A stretch of 64,000 nt of DNA from Picosynechococcus sp. PCC 7003 (GTDB lineage: Bacteria; Cyanobacteriota; Cyanobacteriia; Cyanobacteriales; MRBY01), in the NCBI RefSeq assembly GCF_001693255.1, contig NZ_CP016474.1, positions 2,808,661 through 2,872,660 of the forward strand, read 5' to 3'. Each line of letters starts with the position of its first letter. The stretch's first letter is position 1. Below the pieces are notes generated by a model, which saw only the letters and a program-made list of their open reading frames with translations, did not search any database and was not told where the DNA came from. Of this stretch, positions 27,982 to 37,003 are shown one piece after another. A program made the translations under genes and the position numbers.

Positions 27982-29595
27982 ATGGCAAAGGGTTTATGGC
28001 GATCGCCTTGGATTTGGGTTGGGTTAATTTGCCTTGGTGCCTGTAACGGGCAATCCATTAGTGTAGAGCAACAACCGGGGGACATAACGGCGGCGTCTTC
28101 TTCAGCCAACTGTCCCAGTACCGATGCAGCGGCCCAGCGGTTAATGATTCAAGGGGATCTGTCAGTGGCGGATCAGTTTGATTTTACGGCGTGGGATATT
28201 CAGGCGGATGCAGATACTGTGACGGTACAAACCCAGCACCATCAACTGGTTTTTTGTCGGGAAACCCAAAGTTGGGCGATGCTGCCGCCGACCCCAGACA
28301 CCACTTCCAACACCGCCCAGGATCAGGAGTTACTTTTAGCGGGGGAAGATCCCGCTTTTCAAACGATCGAACTGGCAGGCGAAACCTATCAATATCGCGT
28401 CCTCTTGCGGCCCAATCCTTTTTTAGATTTTGAGAATCCCCCCGAAAAGGCGATTTTTGAACTCATTCCCCCAGGGGAAACCGAGGCGATCGCCTTAGAT
28501 CTTTATACCCTCGAACAGTTACGCGCGACTGGCATTGGCTATGAACTTGGTATTCCCACAGTGACGGCGGCAATTCCCGTGGCAGAAGCATTATTTTTTG
28601 CGGTTTCCTCAGAGCAAGGGGAAGGGTTTAGTGGTTTGAGCACCTTGATTCGTTATGAGCCAAGCACTGGCAGCCTCGAATTACAGCAACCCGACGAGTT
28701 GATTGCCACCCAAATTACCGACCTCCAGGCTACGACTAGCGATGATCAAACCATTCTCTGGTTGGGGACAAAGTATGCAGCCGAAGGTTCCCCTCTGATT
28801 CCCGCACGGGGCTTGGTGGCCTATGAATTTAACGAAAATTGGCGTGACGGCAAAATCTCGTTTTACACAATTCACAACAGTCCCTTGATCGGGGCAATTC
28901 CCACCCAACTCCATGGCGAAGGTGATCTGCTTTGGGCGGCGACGGGAAACGGCATTTGCAACATTCAGTGGCGCAATATTGACCAGTGGGAGGCGTGGAA
29001 TTGTTGGCGCTTTGCCCTAGAAGCCCAGGTGCCAGAATCGGGTTTCCCCGTTTACCGTAGTCTGTTGGCAGAAACCCCCAGTACCACCCTAACCGCAGAA
29101 ACGGTCGAAGTGCTCTGGTGGGCGAGTACCGTTCCCTTTGGCATTGCCCATGAACAACCGAAGAGGGGACGATTTGAAGTCGCTTATCCCATGGGCTTTC
29201 GGGTGACGGTACCGGAGGGGGCTTTTCAGTGGGATAGTGAACCCGGTGCGGATTTACTCCCCTGGGAAGATCGTCTCTATTGGCCCGGCGAAGAATGGCA
29301 TTGGGCAGGCGATCGCTTTGTGCGGAGTTTTGATGAAGTGATGGGGCAACAGGTGGGCCTGGGGCCAGTGGGCATTAGTGAGCAGGGCTATAACCCTGAA
29401 GGTGTACAGGATCTCAATGCATTGCGGGGGGATTTGACCCTCTTTGCCCTCGACCTGGATAGCACCACCGTGGATTATTTTTCTGGCTGGGTGGATGATG
29501 CGCTCCTCGAACCCAACTTTACCCTTGTGCCTTCTGAGAAAAAACCGATCACCACGGACTCTCCCCTAAAGGCGATCGCCGCTGAACTTTTCTAG
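27982..29595 (+). CDS. large lipoprotein, unknown function
   Basis: 537 residues from ATG 27982 (MAKGLWRSPWIW); in-frame upstream codons precede the signal and are unlikely to be translated. Lipoprotein signal with LICLGAC lipobox. The mature protein is acidic and beta-rich with many Trp residues, including recurring LWWxG/LWAAT-type strands (ILWLGTKYAAEG, LLWAATGNGIC, VLWWASTVPF) that suggest a propeller-like or beta-sandwich fold. I do not recognise a family. It ends shortly before the Q/N-rich secreted proteins and has the same orientation, but with a 94-bp gap. Confidence 0.6.
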   Translation: MAKGLWRSPWIWVGLICLGACNGQSISVEQQPGDITAASSSANCPSTDAAAQRLMIQGDLSVADQFDFTAWDIQADADTVTVQTQHHQLVFCRETQSWAMLPPTPDTTSNTAQDQELLLAGEDPAFQTIELAGETYQYRVLLRPNPFLDFENPPEKAIFELIPPGETEAIALDLYTLEQLRATGIGYELGIPTVTAAIPVAEALFFAVSSEQGEGFSGLSTLIRYEPSTGSLELQQPDELIATQITDLQATTSDDQTILWLGTKYAAEGSPLIPARGLVAYEFNENWRDGKISFYTIHNSPLIGAIPTQLHGEGDLLWAATGNGICNIQWRNIDQWEAWNCWRFALEAQVPESGFPVYRSLLAETPSTTLTAETVEVLWWASTVPFGIAHEQPKRGRFEVAYPMGFRVTVPEGAFQWDSEPGADLLPWEDRLYWPGEEWHWAGDRFVRSFDEVMGQQVGLGPVGISEQGYNPEGVQDLNALRGDLTLFALDLDSTTVDYFSGWVDDALLEPNFTLVPSEKKPITTDSPLKAIAAELF

Positions 29596-29689
29596 AAAAT
29601 TTTCTGGGGCGGAAGAAAAAAACTGCATAAGCAAAATTTCTGGTCACTATCACCTGGCAACACACAATCAATCCAACCAGGTAAAACAA

Positions 29690-30169
29690 ATGACTACTTT
29701 CGCTTTCTCCCGTCCCCAATCCCTCAAACTGGCTACTGCTGGTGCTCTCCTCGCTCTCGGTGTTCTCAGCCTCGCCCAACCCGCTAAAGCTGACAATGTT
29801 TCTAGCAGCACCATGATTTCTGAACAGACCAGTGCCGCCGTCGGTGTCGGTAACTCCACCTCTAATGGTATGGGCCAATCAAATTTCCAAAATCAGAGCG
29901 GTTTCTTCAGTGGTGGTGACAACGGTGCCCAGTCCACGATTGTCGGTTCTCAAACTGCCGTGGCTGATGGCTTTTTCAACAATGTCAACAACAACCTCGG
30001 TCAATCCAGTACTCAACAACAATCCGGAGTCCTTGGGTTCGGCAATAATGCCAGCGTTGCCCAGGTGGGTGCAAGCCAAACAGGCGCGGGGATTGGTTTC
30101 GGCAATAGCGTCAACAACAGCAGTTTCCAGAACAGCTTCCAAAACCAAAGCTCCATCTTTTCTTTCTAA
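29690..30169 (+). CDS. secreted Gln/Asn/Ser/Gly-rich repeat protein, amyloid- or curlin-like
   Basis: 159 residues. Signal peptide (LKLATAGALLALGVLSLAQPAKA, cleavage after AKA). The mature part lacks Cys and contains imperfect repeats of about 30-35 residues alternating polar clusters and Gly turns: SQTAVADGFFNNVNNN, QSSTQQQSGVLGFGNNASV, SQTGAGIGFGNSVNNSS, QNSFQNQSSI. Regular Q/N pairs with Gly spacing resemble curli-type beta-solenoid subunits. No curli secretion genes are in the window. I call it amyloid-like by composition only. The gene is first of three similar short secreted proteins on the same strand. Confidence 0.6.
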   Translation: MTTFAFSRPQSLKLATAGALLALGVLSLAQPAKADNVSSSTMISEQTSAAVGVGNSTSNGMGQSNFQNQSGFFSGGDNGAQSTIVGSQTAVADGFFNNVNNNLGQSSTQQQSGVLGFGNNASVAQVGASQTGAGIGFGNSVNNSSFQNSFQNQSSIFSF

Positions 30170-30180
30170 GACCGACACCA

Positions 30181-30221
30181 GGGCAGTGGTTTAACCGAAC
30201 TCCCATAGCTGCCCGGTTTTT
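30181..30221 (+). terminator. possible partial terminator inside the secreted-protein operon
   Basis: GGGCAG ... CTGCCC (22-nt internal part) followed by GGTTTTT lies between the first and second secreted-protein genes. A leaky terminator here would raise the first gene's mRNA over the others, as in many fibre operons. The long loop lowers confidence. Confidence 0.4.
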
Positions 30222-30250
30222 CCCCTAGTCCCTTCACCGAGGCCAAATCA

Positions 30251-30679
30251 ATGAAAATTCTCTTTGCTGGTTCCCCCTTCTGGATGATCTTTACCCCTTC
30301 TCTGCTTGTACCCGTTACTTCCATTAGTATGCCTGCCCAGGCAGCCTGTGTGATGACCGATGTGTCCCTCCAAGTGGCAATCCACGGTTCCCACACTCCA
30401 GCTAACCAAAGCAACCAAGTCTTTATGGGCACAGGCAACCAACCCTGCTGGGGCAACACCACAACCAACACGAGCAGCCAGCTTTATGTTGGCTCTGGTA
30501 ACACTACCCAACAACGCACCAGTAGTCACTTTGTTGATGGCAATGGCGCGAATCCCCTGGCTCCCTACGGCATCCAAAGTCCAACCATTGGCACCCAAAT
30601 TAGTGTTCCCATTGATATCTACAGTCCCGCCCACGATCCAAATTTCCTGGAGTCCCTGGGATTACCCATTAATCCTTAA
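30251..30679 (+). CDS. secreted Asn/Thr/Ser/Gln-rich protein
   Basis: 142 residues. N-terminal signal (LLVPVTSISMPAQAA). The mature protein repeats a short element of the type NQSNQVFMGTGNQ / TSSQLYVGSGNTTQQRTSS / FVDGNG, again polar and Gly-spaced, with two or three Cys (AACVM, PCWG). The end (ISVPIDIYSPAHDPNFLESLG) is non-repetitive. No family recognised. Composition and position suggest that it is a minor partner of the preceding amyloid-like protein. Confidence 0.55.
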   Translation: MKILFAGSPFWMIFTPSLLVPVTSISMPAQAACVMTDVSLQVAIHGSHTPANQSNQVFMGTGNQPCWGNTTTNTSSQLYVGSGNTTQQRTSSHFVDGNGANPLAPYGIQSPTIGTQISVPIDIYSPAHDPNFLESLGLPINP

Positions 30680-30720
30680 ATTGACCGCTTACTTTTTACT
30701 CGCCCCCGGAGAAACTAACC

Positions 30721-31134
30721 ATGTTTAATACAACTCGCAACCTCGCTGTTTTTGGTTTAACAATGCTACTGCCCCTTAGTTTTGTCCCTGGGGCGATCGC
30801 CGACGACTATCAACCCTGGCTGAGCGTAGAAGATGCCCAAGAATTCTGTAATACCCAGGAAATGGAAGACATGACCCAAGTGAACAGTTTCCATAACGAG
30901 GCCACGGTGACAGACAGCACCAGCACCCCAGACAGTACGACCAGCCAACATATCGATGCCCAAAATACAGGCTGGGGTATGCAAACCATCGGTTCAATGA
31001 GTGCCAAGGATTGCTCTGCCGTCATCCAAGCAGAAGCCCACCGTTATGCCACCTACCAACAATTAGAAAATGTACGCTATGTCAATGACTCTAATTTGCG
31101 CCAGGGACTCCTCGGTAATATGTTGGCTTGGTAA
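30721..31134 (+). CDS. secreted protein of the same operon, unknown
   Basis: 137 residues. Signal peptide (LAVFGLTMLLPLSFVPGAIA, cleavage near AIAD). The mature protein has two cysteines (QEFCNTQ and AKDCSAV) that could form a disulfide, a Thr/Ser/Asp-rich centre (VTDSTSTPDSTTSQH) and a helical C-terminus (QAEAHRYATYQQLENVRYV). No family recognised. It is 41 bp after the second secreted-protein gene and completes the three-gene group. Confidence 0.55.
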   Translation: MFNTTRNLAVFGLTMLLPLSFVPGAIADDYQPWLSVEDAQEFCNTQEMEDMTQVNSFHNEATVTDSTSTPDSTTSQHIDAQNTGWGMQTIGSMSAKDCSAVIQAEAHRYATYQQLENVRYVNDSNLRQGLLGNMLAW

Positions 31135-31163
31135 CCGGTTATTAAGAAAAAGCTCAACTAAGA

Positions 31164-31213
31164 TGTATAGCGGCAAGATAATGGTACTTACAAAAACACC
31201 GCTATGCATTTTT
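31164..31213 (+). terminator. inverted repeat with T run between secreted trio and sigma-like gene
   Basis: TGTATAGCGG (31164-31173) and CCGCTATGCA (31199-31208) pair at 9 of 10 positions and are followed by TTTTT. It could terminate the secreted-protein transcript or act as an operator for the gene at 31242. Confidence 0.5.
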
Positions 31214-31241
31214 GCTTGAATGGGAAACCCAAGGGGAGATC

Positions 31242-32660
31242 ATGAGTTATCCGCAGCAGTACTGGCATTTATATCGCATCAGTCTCCAGCACCGCCAAGG
31301 ATATCACTGGGCACCGCTCCCAACGGCCCAAACCTGGTTAGAGACTACAACTTTTTCGGCTAATTCTTTACCAGAACAGCTCCTCCAGGTGTTTCAAGCG
31401 ACCCAAGGAGAACCACACCGCCAGGCATTAGCGGGATTGTGTTTACGGTGTTATGTGTCCCAACCGATTCTCCAAAGTTGCCAACGCCTCGCGAGTTTAT
31501 TTAGTGCCCAACAAAATTTTTCTTACCAAGACCTTTTGCCCCTGGTGCTCCACGACGACGGCCAGAGGTTAATTTTGATCGATGAGGCCACAGACAGCAA
31601 TCAAGTTCAACTCAACGAAGATAGCCAGCCTAGCCCCTGCCAGTTCCAAATTTTTGCGGTGGAAATTTTACGTTCCTATGGGGCGCAGCGGGAAAATAAA
31701 CTTAGCTTGAAGAATTGGGCTTTTTTGAAAACAAAACAACACCCGGACATTCGCGCTTTTTTAGCAGAATTTGGCTTTCAACACCTCACCGATTGGGCGC
31801 TTTTAAACCGCGCCCGTAAAGGTCAGTTTGAGCAGTTAGTGCCTGCGGATCAAAGTTTACTCAAAGCTTTCCATGCCGTGTATCGCCGCGATCGCCGTCA
31901 ACAAACTAAACAGCGCACCAAATGCCAGACCCCTACGGAGGCGCAACTTTTGGAAATGGATGCCCACTGCGTTGACCAGGGTTATCCGAGCCGCACCCCC
32001 AAATTACTCCTGGGAGATTTGCATCGCCTCGCCGAACAGTTGCGGCAATATGATATTTGGCGATCGCGCGAAAGTTTAGAAACCTATGATGCCGACAGTG
32101 GTGATTATGCCCCCAGGCGAGATCTCCCCCACGAAAGCCTCGATGAAGGGAACCTCGAACAACGGGAGATGATCCAATTTCTGCACAACCAATTGGCGAT
32201 CTCCTTTGATGAGAGCCTCCAGGACAACCTCAAACAGAAACAACAAAAACTCGCCAAAAGCAAACGCTACAAACCCTTTGCCGATCACTATTTGCAAGGT
32301 CTTTCTCTTTATTACATCCAGGCCCAATCCCTCGCGGAGATTGCGCCCCAACTGGGCATGAGTAGCTGGGATCAAGCCCGCCGCATCCTCAACCCCGGCG
32401 ATTTGTTGAACCAAGTGCGCCGCCAAACCACGGAAAAATTACTCGCCAAACTCCTTGATCTGGCCCGCCAAAAAGGACTAACTGGCCCAGAACCCGACCC
32501 AAACTACCTAAGTTCCCTTTGCCAGCAACTAGAACAATTTGTAGACCAAGAACTGTTTACGGAGGCCGCCGCCGAAATCCGCAGTGGTAAGAACCGTCGC
32601 TTTGACAGTGCCTACGCCCAAAAACTAAAGCATTACTTGACGAATGCCGCCCCAAACTAA
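31242..32660 (+). CDS. sigma-70 region-4-like regulatory protein
   Basis: 472 residues from ATG 31242 with a strong AGGGGAG site. A helical, Gln/Arg-rich protein. Around residues 330-400 the string HYLQGLSLYYIQAQSLAEIA followed by PQLGMSSWDQARRIL has the spacing of a sigma region 4 helix-turn-helix (helix, LxxIAxxLGM turn, recognition helix with ARR). A segment near 175-225 (RRDRRQQTKQRT) is basic. Region 2 motifs are not evident, so promoter binding as a classical sigma factor is unproven. It begins the DUF1822/CHAT group and may control it. Confidence 0.55.
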   Translation: MSYPQQYWHLYRISLQHRQGYHWAPLPTAQTWLETTTFSANSLPEQLLQVFQATQGEPHRQALAGLCLRCYVSQPILQSCQRLASLFSAQQNFSYQDLLPLVLHDDGQRLILIDEATDSNQVQLNEDSQPSPCQFQIFAVEILRSYGAQRENKLSLKNWAFLKTKQHPDIRAFLAEFGFQHLTDWALLNRARKGQFEQLVPADQSLLKAFHAVYRRDRRQQTKQRTKCQTPTEAQLLEMDAHCVDQGYPSRTPKLLLGDLHRLAEQLRQYDIWRSRESLETYDADSGDYAPRRDLPHESLDEGNLEQREMIQFLHNQLAISFDESLQDNLKQKQQKLAKSKRYKPFADHYLQGLSLYYIQAQSLAEIAPQLGMSSWDQARRILNPGDLLNQVRRQTTEKLLAKLLDLARQKGLTGPEPDPNYLSSLCQQLEQFVDQELFTEAAAEIRSGKNRRFDSAYAQKLKHYLTNAAPN

Positions 32661-32693
32661 CCCTAATCTTGCTTGACGCCGAGGAGCCCCAAA

Positions 32694-33698
32694 ATGTTCA
32701 CCCAATCTGAATTCCGCCTACTGATCCCCGAAGAAATTACCCTCAGCGAGCTTGACTATGCCCTCGTCCAAACCTGGCCCGATGGAAATTTGCCAGAAGC
32801 CGACCAGTGGCAAGCCTATCTAAACGGCCTGGGGTTAGTGGCCTTTGAAAATTGGCTTGGCGATCGCCTCCCAGAAAAACGTCGCCAGCGGGATCTTTCT
32901 CACCTGCCCCAGGTGGCCTACGTGACCGTAGGAGGTTTTAAAGTTTGTCTTTTGGCCCAGAGCGATTACCTCGACGAACAGGTGTTCTGGCCCCAGGACT
33001 ATCTTGAACAGCCGGAACTCGCCGCCCATTTCTACGGCATTGTCGAAGTGGATGAAGAAGCAGAAACCGTCATTCTCAGAGGGATTAGCCGGGGCGATCG
33101 CCTTCAAACCGCACCCAAACGAGATGGTCATTATCGCCTCAGCCTCGATCATTTTGATGCGGAACTGAACCATTTCCTCGCCGACTGCCGTTACCTTTCC
33201 CCCGCCGCCATTCCTCTCCCTGTGAATGTCTTCGCGGAACTGAAAGCCCAAGTCACCGAAACTGCTACCAAACTCGGCAACTGGTTTGACGGGCTCCTCG
33301 ACCAAGGCTGGCAAGCCCTGGATCAACTCATGATGCCCGAAGCCCAGCTCGCCTTTGCGACCCGAAACTTGAGTGAAGATATCCAAGCCGGTAAGCTTCT
33401 CGATCTCGGCTTGAGCCTGGGCAATGAACAGGTGGTTCTCCTCGTTACCCTCGCCCCCAGTGACGAAGACGATAAAGTTCGCATCCAAGCGCGACTGCTA
33501 CCCTTTGAGGCAGAGTATCTCCCGGCAGATTTAAGTATTTCCCTCAAATCAAAATCTGGCAAGGTGCTGCAAACGATCACCAGTCGGCAACAGGACAGCT
33601 ACATTCAACTCAAACCCTTCAAGGGTGTCCCCGGCAAAGTATTCCAAGTGGAGGTAAGCGGCGATGGTTGCACCGTCAACGAAACCTTTGAAATTTAA
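32694..33698 (+). CDS. DUF1822 family protein
   Basis: 334 residues from ATG 32694 (GAGGAG ribosome binding site). The beginning FRLLIPEEITLSELDYAL, the WQAYLNGLGLVAFENWL block and the later VGGFKVCLL / DYLEQPELAAHFYGIVEVDE pattern are those of DUF1822, a cyanobacterial family of unknown function regularly encoded next to CHAT-domain genes. C-terminal part: LGLSLGNEQVVLLVTLAPS and LPADLSISLKSKSG. Its last 35 bp overlap the CHAT gene, so the two are translationally coupled, which suggests a physical partnership. Confidence 0.82.
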   Translation: MFTQSEFRLLIPEEITLSELDYALVQTWPDGNLPEADQWQAYLNGLGLVAFENWLGDRLPEKRRQRDLSHLPQVAYVTVGGFKVCLLAQSDYLDEQVFWPQDYLEQPELAAHFYGIVEVDEEAETVILRGISRGDRLQTAPKRDGHYRLSLDHFDAELNHFLADCRYLSPAAIPLPVNVFAELKAQVTETATKLGNWFDGLLDQGWQALDQLMMPEAQLAFATRNLSEDIQAGKLLDLGLSLGNEQVVLLVTLAPSDEDDKVRIQARLLPFEAEYLPADLSISLKSKSGKVLQTITSRQQDSYIQLKPFKGVPGKVFQVEVSGDGCTVNETFEI

Positions 33699-36600
33699 TT
33701 GGCTCACCGACGCCAGCGTGACCATTTCCCTTGCGTTTGGTCGGGGCAGCCTCACCGAAGGCTTTCCGATGGTTACCGCGCAACTTTGGGAGATGGATGT
33801 TCCCTTGCCCCAGCAATTCGTCGGACAGCTCCCGCCTTTTCCAGACCTACTCAATAGTCTGCAACAGTGGCAAACGGTTTATCTCGCCCTCGCCCAACGG
33901 CTCCAATTGGGACGACAACAAGCCGAGGGAATACGCAGCTTTGATGAAGACGACGATGATTTTGAGATCGAAGAAGACGCCGTTACCCATGTGTCCCAGG
34001 TCAGCTTTGAAGATTTGTCCCAGCGGCTCCAACGGCAACTGAATGAATGGCTCCTCAGCCCCGGATTTACGCCCATTGTCCAGGCATTGCGATCGCATCT
34101 TTCCCCAGAGATGCCCCTGCGGCTGATTTTGCAGACGGACGACCCGCACCTGCACCATCTACCCTGGCAGGGTTGGCAGTTTTTGGTGGATTATCCCCTA
34201 GCGGAAGTGGCCCTCAGTCAGCCCCAGTTCCACCGTTTAAAAGAAATTACTCCCCAGAAAAAGCGGCAACGGGTACGAATTTTGGCGATCCTCGGCAGTA
34301 GCCAGGGCATTGACCTCGCCGGCGAACAGGAACAATTGTCAGCCATTCCCGATGCGGAAGTGCAGTTTCTCGCGCAACCCTCCCGCCAGGAATTTGATAC
34401 GGCCCTCTGGGATGACCAGGGTTGGGATATTTTATTTTTCGCGGGCCACAGCCAGACAGAGCAGCAAACGGGCCGCCTTTATCTCCACGACGGGCCAGAA
34501 CACCGCAGCTTAACCCTGGAGCATTTACAGGAAGGCCTCCGCACGGCCCTGGAACGGGGGTTACAGTTGGCAATTTTCAATTCCTGTGATGGGTTGGGTT
34601 TGGCGAATAGTTTAGGTAATCTCCAGATTCCCGTGACCATCGTGATGCGCGAACCGGTGCCGAATCGAGTCGCCCAGGACTTTTTTCAGCGTTTCCTCGA
34701 AGGTTATGCGATCGCCCAATTACCTCTTTATCAGGCGGTCAAACAGGCCCGGCGCCAACTGCAAGGCTTGGAAAATGATTATCCTGGGGCGGCTTGGTTG
34801 CCAATCATTTGCCAAAATAGCGCCCTCCTGCCCCCCACTTGGTTGCAACTCGGTGGTTTACCTCCCTGTCCCTATCGTGGTTTAAATACCTTCCAGGAAC
34901 AGGATGCAGCCGTTTATTTTGGGCGGGAAAGTCTGCGGGAACAGTTGGTAGAACGACTCCAAAGCCAACCGCTATTACCGTTGGTGGGTGCGTCCGGTAG
35001 TGGGAAATCGTCCCTCGTTTTTGCGGGAATTGTGCCCCAGTTACGGCAGGATGCCCGGTACGATTGGGCGATCCAAGTGATGCGCCCCGAAAATGATCCT
35101 GTGGCAAGGTTGGCCCATGCTGTGGCGACATGGCAGCCTAATCTTTCAGAAATAGATTTATGTCGTGCTTTTCAAAAAGATCCCCAAAGTTTGGCGACAG
35201 CGTTAAGCCAAATTCAGCAAACTCAACCAGGACAAACCCGCCGGCTGCTAGTTATTGATCAATTCGAAGAGCTTTTTACTCTCAATGGCCCAGATATTCA
35301 ACGACAATTTTTAGACCTGTTGGTGACGGCCATTGAAGAAGCCCCCCAATTTACGGTGTTATTGACCCTGCGGGCGGATTGTCTCGGGCCAGTGCTGGAA
35401 CATCCCGACCTGGGGAAACTCTGGCAACGGCATGAACCAGAATTTCTTTTACCCCTATCTGTAGAAGATCTCCAGGCGGCGATCGCCAAACCGGCTGCTT
35501 TAATGGGTGTCCGTTTTGAGCCGGGTTTAGTCGATAAAATCATCGACACGATCCAGGATCAGGCAGGCAATTTACCCCTGTTGGAATTTGCCCTGACTCA
35601 ACTGTGGCCCCACCAGGAACGGGGTTGGCTCACCCATGCCGCTTACGAAAACCTAGGGGGAATTACCGCCGCCCTCCGGGACTATGCTGAAGAGGTTTAT
35701 GGCAAGATTTCCCCCAGCCAACGGCCCCAGGTACAAGCCCTCTTTTTACAACTGATCCAAGTGCGGGAAGGAGCCGAGGCCACCCGACGCATTCTGCCGA
35801 AAACAGAGGTGAAAGAATGGCCTCTCGCATTGCAATTGGCGACAGAACGGCTTTTGACCACCAACCGCGACTCAATCCGGGGCACAGAAACGGTGGAAAT
35901 TGTCCATGAAGCCCTGATTCGCCATTGGCATCGTCTCCAGGGCTGGATTGCGGATAACGCTGATTTCCTGCGGTGGCAGACCCGTTTAAATAATGCCATT
36001 GAACAATGGGAAAGCCACAATAACAGCGACGGTTATCTATTGCGCCAAGCGCCCTTGGTGGAAGCAGAATTTTGGCTGGATAAAAGTCCCGATCGCCTCA
36101 GTGATGCCCAACGGTTTTTTATTCATCTGGGGCTGGATTTGCGCACCCAAGAGGAAACGGCGATCGCCCTACGGCAACAGCGGGAATTAGACCAAGAACG
36201 CCAAATTCGGCGGGGTGCCCAAAAACTGGCGGTGCTTTCTTCTGTGGCCTTGATGTTGCTGAGTTTGGCCGGGGGCTGGACCTGGTGGGAACGGCAGCGT
36301 TCTCTACAAATTATCGAGACGGTTTCGATCAATAGTGCGGCGACGACCCCGGCATTGCTGCGGGATTTACCTCGTTTCCTCACCATTGCCCAACGGCGGC
36401 AACAAACGGGGGACTTTGATTTGGCGATCGCCTATTATCAGAAAATTTTGCAGGAAGTCGCCAAGCTCCAGGAGCAGCCTGATTTAGCGGCGGCCCAACA
36501 GCAGCAACTGCAAAGCCTCGCTAGCCAAACAGAAGCTCAATTAGTGGCGGTGATCCAAAGCGAAAAATTGCCCGCCCTAGAAACCAGCCTCGCCCAAGGA

Positions 36601-36984
36601 GAATTTGGTAGCCTTAAACCCGAAACAAACCTGTTGGACTACGAAAACCAGTACACGCCCGGGGCACTCCAGGAAACTTATGGCCTCCTTTTACGTCCCC
36701 AGGGAGTATACGCCGACCGCAACCAGGACGGAGAAATTAACCACAGCAGCGAGGCGAGCCAACTGCCCTGCGACCTTTTGCAACGGATTGAAACCCTCTG
36801 GCGTGACCATACCGATCAACAATGTGGTTTCTATGGCGATCGTTCCTTTTATGCGGCCCCGACCTGTGCGCCCCTCCAAGGAAGAACGTTAACAGAAACG
36901 ATTTTTGTGGGCGATTACCAGGCGATCGCCGCGCAACTCCAACAATGTCAAGTGGCCCCAGCCGCTGCCGACCCCTATGAATAA
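33664..36984 (+). CDS. CHAT protease - STAND NTPase membrane protein
   Basis: 1106 residues. N-terminal CHAT domain (caspase/separase fold, about 150-385) with catalytic His262 (FFAGHSQ) and Cys308 (FNSCDGLG). Then nSTAND1-type NTPase (about 402-720): PYRGLNTFQEQDAAVYFGRE, Walker A GASGSGKSS (442-450), Walker B RLLVIDQFEELF and sensor LTLRADCLG. A winged-helix/helical part (IVHEALIRHWHRL) precedes one membrane segment (about 854-875), a TPR-like helical region and a C-terminal extracytoplasmic segment with the Ca-loop-like DRNQDGEINHSSE (about 1018-1030). Both enzymatic sets look intact. Such fusions are thought to act as signal-activated proteases in stress, defence or cell death; the trigger here is unknown. 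Confidence 0.88.
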   Translation: MVAPSTKPLKFNWLTDASVTISLAFGRGSLTEGFPMVTAQLWEMDVPLPQQFVGQLPPFPDLLNSLQQWQTVYLALAQRLQLGRQQAEGIRSFDEDDDDFEIEEDAVTHVSQVSFEDLSQRLQRQLNEWLLSPGFTPIVQALRSHLSPEMPLRLILQTDDPHLHHLPWQGWQFLVDYPLAEVALSQPQFHRLKEITPQKKRQRVRILAILGSSQGIDLAGEQEQLSAIPDAEVQFLAQPSRQEFDTALWDDQGWDILFFAGHSQTEQQTGRLYLHDGPEHRSLTLEHLQEGLRTALERGLQLAIFNSCDGLGLANSLGNLQIPVTIVMREPVPNRVAQDFFQRFLEGYAIAQLPLYQAVKQARRQLQGLENDYPGAAWLPIICQNSALLPPTWLQLGGLPPCPYRGLNTFQEQDAAVYFGRESLREQLVERLQSQPLLPLVGASGSGKSSLVFAGIVPQLRQDARYDWAIQVMRPENDPVARLAHAVATWQPNLSEIDLCRAFQKDPQSLATALSQIQQTQPGQTRRLLVIDQFEELFTLNGPDIQRQFLDLLVTAIEEAPQFTVLLTLRADCLGPVLEHPDLGKLWQRHEPEFLLPLSVEDLQAAIAKPAALMGVRFEPGLVDKIIDTIQDQAGNLPLLEFALTQLWPHQERGWLTHAAYENLGGITAALRDYAEEVYGKISPSQRPQVQALFLQLIQVREGAEATRRILPKTEVKEWPLALQLATERLLTTNRDSIRGTETVEIVHEALIRHWHRLQGWIADNADFLRWQTRLNNAIEQWESHNNSDGYLLRQAPLVEAEFWLDKSPDRLSDAQRFFIHLGLDLRTQEETAIALRQQRELDQERQIRRGAQKLAVLSSVALMLLSLAGGWTWWERQRSLQIIETVSINSAATTPALLRDLPRFLTIAQRRQQTGDFDLAIAYYQKILQEVAKLQEQPDLAAAQQQQLQSLASQTEAQLVAVIQSEKLPALETSLAQGEFGSLKPETNLLDYENQYTPGALQETYGLLLRPQGVYADRNQDGEINHSSEASQLPCDLLQRIETLWRDHTDQQCGFYGDRSFYAAPTCAPLQGRTLTETIFVGDYQAIAAQLQQCQVAPAAADPYE

Positions 36985-37003
36985 TCACGGAGGAAAGAAA
37001 AAG

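Noticed and set aside
32835-33488. Minus-strand frame of 217 codons inside the DUF1822 gene
   Set aside because: Antisense to a gene with recognised family motifs and operon coupling; no motif of its own.
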